From positions 42,656 to 106,655 of the forward strand of contig WBMZ01012763.1 of assembly GCA_013400975.1 (NCBI GenBank): a stretch of 64,000 nt of DNA, written 5' to 3'. Made by a program: the position numbers and the translations under genes. The notes beneath the pieces were generated by a model. That model made no database searches. It was not told where the DNA came from and saw only the letters and a list, made by a program, of their open reading frames with translations. Within the stretch, counting starts at the first letter, position 1; every line of letters starts with the position of its first letter. Shown here piece after piece: positions 63,331 through 64,000 of this stretch. Source of the DNA: Atrichornis clamosus. Its lineage: Eukaryota; Chordata; Aves; Passeriformes; Menuridae.

Positions 63331-64000
63331 CTGAAAGGAAGAAAAAACAACAGTGTTTCACAATTGTTCAGGCAAAACAAATGGCACTATTACTAGGCTA
63401 CTGCATAGCTTCTGAGACTATTCACACAGGAGAATATTTAAGCCCTTTGTCTAGCTCTGGCTGGTAACAAGTGATCATCCTATTTGCTTTCAGCCACAGG
63501 TAATTCTTAACACGTAATTGTAGCTGGCAAGCGCCAGCTCTCATGTGTGCGAGCATTAGAGCAAGGGGAATGGCGATCCACGCCTCGCACTTAAAAAAAG
63601 CCACCCATCAGAAATGAAAGCCGAAACAAAAACTAAAGCGGGAGGCGAAAGCAAAACTAAATTTCTAGTATTGCAAAGAAACATGCTGTGGAAGAAAGCA
63701 TGAACGAGCCGGTGCCTCGAGAAAGGGAGACTTCCCGGTGAAACTGGAGGGGGAAGACGAAGAGGGAAACCAACAGATTAAAACAAAGTGGTTTCCAGAA
63801 ACGCCCACGTGGGTGCTGGGGACTGGTAGCTCCGCCGGGCCCGGGTGGGGGGCGGCCGGCGGCACATCCCCGGCCGGGGCCGGGCATCGACCAACGCTGA
63901 GGTGCCGGGCAGGGCCTCGCCCGCCGCCTCCGGGCCCCGGTGTGGGCAGGGCAGGGCAGGACCGGGCCGGGACAGGCAGCGCCTGCCGGCGCCTCCCCCA
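63331..64000 (-). promoter_or_regulatory. TAF1B: TAF1B intron 1 start and CpG island at right edge
   Basis: From about 63690 the sequence becomes GC-rich and CpG-dense up to the window end, marking the TAF1B promoter region. A perfect palindrome CCCACGTGGG (63804-63813) holds an E-box CACGTG, a class of site used by MYC/MAX and USF. I found no ATG followed by an in-phase donor here, so exon 1 probably lies just beyond 64000. Confidence 0.7.

Noticed and set aside
1..64000. CRISPR arrays, tRNA or rRNA genes, integrated phage or bacterial operons
   Set aside because: None seen. Spliced vertebrate genes, CpG islands and CR1 repeats account for the window; no regularly spaced repeats or tRNA-like cloverleafs were noticed.

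Overview
This is a 64 kb piece of vertebrate nuclear DNA, almost certainly from a bird. It has long, largely AT-rich introns, CpG islands at promoters, and several CR1-type LINE 3' ends, the typical avian interspersed repeat. It carries two neighbouring genes, both on the minus strand. I read the exons by reverse-complementing the sequence, finding GT/AG splice sites and checking that reading phase carries from each exon to the next.

Region 1..10435 holds the 5' part of GRHL1, a grainyhead-like transcription factor. Five coding exons give about 248 N-terminal residues; the CP2-type DNA-binding domain and dimerisation domain lie off the left edge. The promoter is a CpG island (about 9690-10760) with two CCAAT/GC-box modules. 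A second first exon sits inside the same island. It has its own start codon, a good splice donor and the same phase as exon 1a, so two GRHL1 N-termini are possible.

Region 10761..17890 is intergenic. It holds one CR1 copy and a small isolated CpG-rich patch near 15.8-16.0 kb.

Region 17891..64000 is TAF1B, a TFIIB-like subunit of the RNA polymerase I factor SL1/TIF-IB. Fourteen coding exons (63330 down to 18340) join without a frame break into 574 residues ending in TAA. The first few residues (exon 1) were not found and probably lie just past the right edge, because the last ~300 bases are a CpG island. Intron 8 (19.7 kb) contains most of the CR1 sequence and a 93-base assembly gap.

The order TAF1B then GRHL1 in the same direction matches my knowledge of human chromosome 2p25. 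The two gene products are not known to work together: one is an epithelial developmental regulator, the other a basal Pol I factor. I see no operon-like system, CRISPR array, integrated phage or new multi-gene system. The most notable points are regulatory: the alternative GRHL1 start exon, the duplicated promoter module, two orphan CpG patches, and a UG repeat beside a weak splice donor.
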